From assembly GCA_002010925.1 (NCBI GenBank), contig MTLR01000189.1, forward strand, positions 1 to 9,155: a stretch of 9,155 bases of DNA. Reading direction: 5' to 3'. The notes under the pieces are model-generated. The model was not told where the DNA came from. It was given only the letters and a program-made list of their open reading frames with translations, and did not search any database. The stretch's first letter is position 1, and each line of letters begins with the position of its first letter. The translations under genes were made by a program, and so were the position numbers. Shown piece by piece: positions 7,234 through 9,155 of the stretch. This DNA comes from Candidatus Bathyarchaeota archaeon JdFR-04. Lineage in GTDB: Archaea; Thermoproteota; Bathyarchaeia; Bathyarchaeales; UBA233.

Positions 7234-8781
7234 GTGAAGCTTGACATAGTGTTAGTGCTAGACTTTGGAGGACAATATTGCCACCTCATCGCGAGAAGGA
7301 TTAGGGAAAACAGTGTTTACTCAGAAATAGTTTCCAACGAAATAACCCCAGAAGAAATCAAAGCGCTAGACCACAAGTACAACGTAAAAGGCCTAATTCT
7401 TTCCGGAGGCCCTAAAAGCGTATATGAAGAAGACGCTCCAAAAATAAACAAGAAGATTCTAGAATTAGGCATTCCCATTCTAGGGTTGTGCTACGGACAT
7501 CAGCTTCTCGCCCATCTACTCGGAGGAGAAGTGGAACCAGCAAAATCTAAGGAGTTTGGCATAACCTACGCAACCATAATTGAGCCTATTGCAATCCTTA
7601 AGGGACTAGGAAAAAACGAGAAAGTCTGGATGAGCCACGGAGACACGGTCTTTAGCATTCCCCCAGGGGAATTTGAGGTTTTGGCCCGCACAAAAAACAC
7701 ACCAGTAGCAGCTTTTAGACACAAAGCAAAGCCTATCTATGGGTTACAGTGGCACCCTGAAGTTGTGCACACCGAAAATGGAATACAGATGATCCGGAAC
7801 TTCATTTTCGAAATATGTAAATGTAAACCCGGATGGAGTATGAAAGACTTTATCGGGAAGGCAGTTAACGAAATAAAAAGCATAGTTGGAGAAGGAAAGG
7901 CAATAATTGCGTTAAGTGGTGGAATCGACTCAAGCACAGCAACTCTTCTTGCAGCTAAAGCTCTAGGACAAAATCTAGCCGCTATCTTTGTTGATCACGG
8001 TTTCATGAGAGAAAACGAGCCGGAACTAATCCGACAAACCTTCCAAAAAATGGGATTCCATTTCATAGCAGTAAACGCAAGAAAAAGATTTCTAGAAAAG
8101 CTAAAGGAAGTAACTGACCCCGAAACCAAAAGAAAGATCATCGGCGAGGAATTCATCCGGGTATTTGAGGAAGAAGCGGAGAAAATAGGCGCTGAATATC
8201 TCATTCAAGGAACAATCTACCCGGACAGAATTGAATCGGGGTTTCGAAGGTTCTCTGAAAAGATAAAGACTCACCACAATGTCGCGGGTTTACCAACAAA
8301 AATCAAGTTTAAAGCTATAATAGAACCCCTCCGTGATCTCTATAAAGACGAAGTAAGAAAAGTAGCTGAAATGCTAGGGCTGCCGAAAGAGCTGGTTCAT
8401 CGACAGCCTTTTCCAGGTCCAGGATTGGCCGTTCGAATAATAGGCAAAATTACCTCGGAGAAAATCTCTATTGTTAAAAAGGCAGACTCTATAGTTCGTG
8501 AGGAAATTGAAAGAAGCGGACAGCAAGATAGGCTATGGCAATATTTTGCCGTTTTAACCGACACTAAATCCACTGGTGTAAAAGGCGATTGCAGAGCTTA
8601 CGGTTACACCGTAGCTATTAGAATCGTGGAAAGCAAAGAAGCCATGACCGCGAGCTTTGCAAAAATTCCCTATCAAATACTAGAGAAAATTTCAACCCGG
8701 ATCACGAATGAGATTCCACAGGTGACTAGAGTAGTCTATGATATAACTCATAAGCCACCGGCAACAATTGAATGGGAATAA
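7234..8781 (+). CDS. guaA: GMP synthase (glutamine-hydrolysing), fused two-domain form
   Basis: GuaA converts XMP to GMP using ATP and the amide nitrogen of glutamine, the last step of guanine nucleotide synthesis. Starting at GTG 7234 it is 515 residues, the normal size of the fused enzyme. The amidotransferase domain (about 1-195) begins LVLDFGGQY and has the triad Cys86 in GLCYGHQ with His174 and Glu176 in WHPEV. The ATP-pyrophosphatase domain has the P-loop SGGIDSS (228-234). The C-terminal dimerisation domain has RQPFPGPGLAVRI, DCRAYGY and the terminal KPPATIEWE. A TTG at 7159, overlapping the glnA stop, would add 25 residues rich in Lys and Pro that resemble no family N-terminus and lacks a ribosome site, so GTG with its AAAGGAG is preferred. 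It lies 67 bp after glnA on the same strand: the upstream enzyme makes the glutamine this one uses. Its stop is one base from the stop of the convergent oxidoreductase. Confidence 0.96.
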   Translation: MKLDIVLVLDFGGQYCHLIARRIRENSVYSEIVSNEITPEEIKALDHKYNVKGLILSGGPKSVYEEDAPKINKKILELGIPILGLCYGHQLLAHLLGGEVEPAKSKEFGITYATIIEPIAILKGLGKNEKVWMSHGDTVFSIPPGEFEVLARTKNTPVAAFRHKAKPIYGLQWHPEVVHTENGIQMIRNFIFEICKCKPGWSMKDFIGKAVNEIKSIVGEGKAIIALSGGIDSSTATLLAAKALGQNLAAIFVDHGFMRENEPELIRQTFQKMGFHFIAVNARKRFLEKLKEVTDPETKRKIIGEEFIRVFEEEAEKIGAEYLIQGTIYPDRIESGFRRFSEKIKTHHNVAGLPTKIKFKAIIEPLRDLYKDEVRKVAEMLGLPKELVHRQPFPGPGLAVRIIGKITSEKISIVKKADSIVREEIERSGQQDRLWQYFAVLTDTKSTGVKGDCRAYGYTVAIRIVESKEAMTASFAKIPYQILEKISTRITNEIPQVTRVVYDITHKPPATIEWE

Positions 8782-8782
8782 A

Positions 8783-9155
8783 TTAACCCCTTAATCTTAT
8801 CAATGTCCCCTTTTCAGCAGATTTTAAGGCTGCTTCTGCTATCTGTAGGGCTTTAATTCCGTCAATCCCAGTTATAGCAGGAGTTTCCCCTTTTATTATG
8901 GAAGCTACGAAATTTTCTAGCTCGGCTTTCAGGGGCTCTCTCCACGGATATCTTGGTTTTAAGCTTTGCTTTGCATCGTCAATTATAAGTTCCTGCGTGA
9001 TGTAGTCAAGAGTCATTATTGCTTCACTTCCCGTGACGATTAACTTTCGAATTTTATAGGGGGTGAGCCAGTTAACCTCGATGAAAGCTGTTTTTCCCTT
9101 AGGAAAGGCAAGCATTATTTGGGCATAATCTTCGTATCTAGCGTGTTTCATCCTC
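8783..9155 (-). CDS. Gfo/Idh/MocA-family oxidoreductase, C-terminal fragment (N-terminus beyond window)
   Basis: About 123 codons of the C-terminal substrate-binding/dimerisation domain of a Gfo/Idh/MocA-type NAD(P)-dependent sugar oxidoreductase. Recognisable pieces are YEDYAQIMLAFPKGKTAFIE, LIVTGSEAIMTLDYI, EPLKAELENFVASIIKGETP and the closing TGIDGIKALQIAEAALKSA. The N-terminal Rossmann domain with the dinucleotide-binding glycines is missing. The ATG at 9149-9151 is internal: the frame stays open to the edge and this part of the domain normally follows some 200 residues. The combination NWLTPYK followed by LDYITQEL resembles archaeal members annotated as UDP-N-acetylglucosamine 3-dehydrogenase, but this is a tentative impression. 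It would act on a soluble sugar or sugar nucleotide in the cytosol. It is convergent with guaA, with one base between the two TAA stops, and has no evident functional link to it. Confidence 0.85.
   Translation of the reverse strand, partial: RMKHARYEDYAQIMLAFPKGKTAFIEVNWLTPYKIRKLIVTGSEAIMTLDYITQELIIDDAKQSLKPRYPWREPLKAELENFVASIIKGETPAITGIDGIKALQIAEAALKSAEKGTLIRLRG

Noticed and set aside
7737..8204. Two short - strand frames inside guaA
   Set aside because: Both are antisense to conserved amidotransferase and P-loop/synthetase sequence.

Overview
The window looks like a stretch of core metabolism from an anaerobic archaeon. Evidence: a zinc-ribbon PyrI regulatory chain of archaeal length, an Lrp/AsnC regulator with a short TATA-type promoter, Shine-Dalgarno sequences of the GGAGGTGAT type, AT-rich TATA-like boxes instead of -35/-10 promoters, frequent TTG/GTG starts and an oxygen-sensitive class III ribonucleotide reductase. 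GuaA is a single fused polypeptide, whereas many Euryarchaeota split it in two. Together this fits a TACK-type lineage (for example Bathyarchaeia-like), but the placement is inference and needs a phylogeny.

Layout, left to right. (1) nrdD, anaerobic ribonucleoside-triphosphate reductase, enters from the left edge already inside its ATP-cone (1-2013, +). (2) An HD-domain phosphohydrolase (2049-2651, -) converges on it. (3) A SAM-dependent methyltransferase (2772-3533, +) diverges from the HD gene across a 120-bp gap holding a symmetric TATA element. (4) pyrB (about 3591-4511, -) and pyrI (4630-5094, +), the catalytic and regulatory chains of aspartate carbamoyltransferase, are transcribed divergently instead of as the usual pyrBI operon; the gap between them carries two inverted repeats that share a TA(A)CCCTT motif. 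(5) An Lrp/AsnC regulator (5193-5657, -) diverges from glnA (about 5775-7166, +), with a 12-bp perfect palindrome over the regulator's own TATA box. (6) glnA is followed on the same strand by guaA (best start GTG 7234, to 8781). (7) The 3' end of a Gfo/Idh/MocA-family oxidoreductase (8783 to the right edge, -) abuts guaA tail to tail.

Functionally most of the window is nitrogen and nucleotide metabolism. Glutamine synthetase makes glutamine, which GuaA consumes to make GMP. Aspartate carbamoyltransferase commits carbamoyl phosphate, commonly itself made from glutamine, to pyrimidines. NrdD converts ribonucleotides to deoxyribonucleotides without oxygen. The Lrp-type protein is well placed to link glutamine or amino-acid status to glnA-guaA.

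I found no mobile element, CRISPR array, tRNA or rRNA, and no clearly new multi-gene defence or metabolic system. The points most worth checking are regulatory: the divergent pyrB/pyrI pair with its paired dyads, the Lrp/glnA control region, a possible Shine-Dalgarno-hiding hairpin ahead of guaA, and an Asn replacing the usual feedback Arg in glutamine synthetase. Several start codons also need correction (nrdD, pyrB, glnA, guaA, oxidoreductase). No gap between genes exceeds 300 bases.
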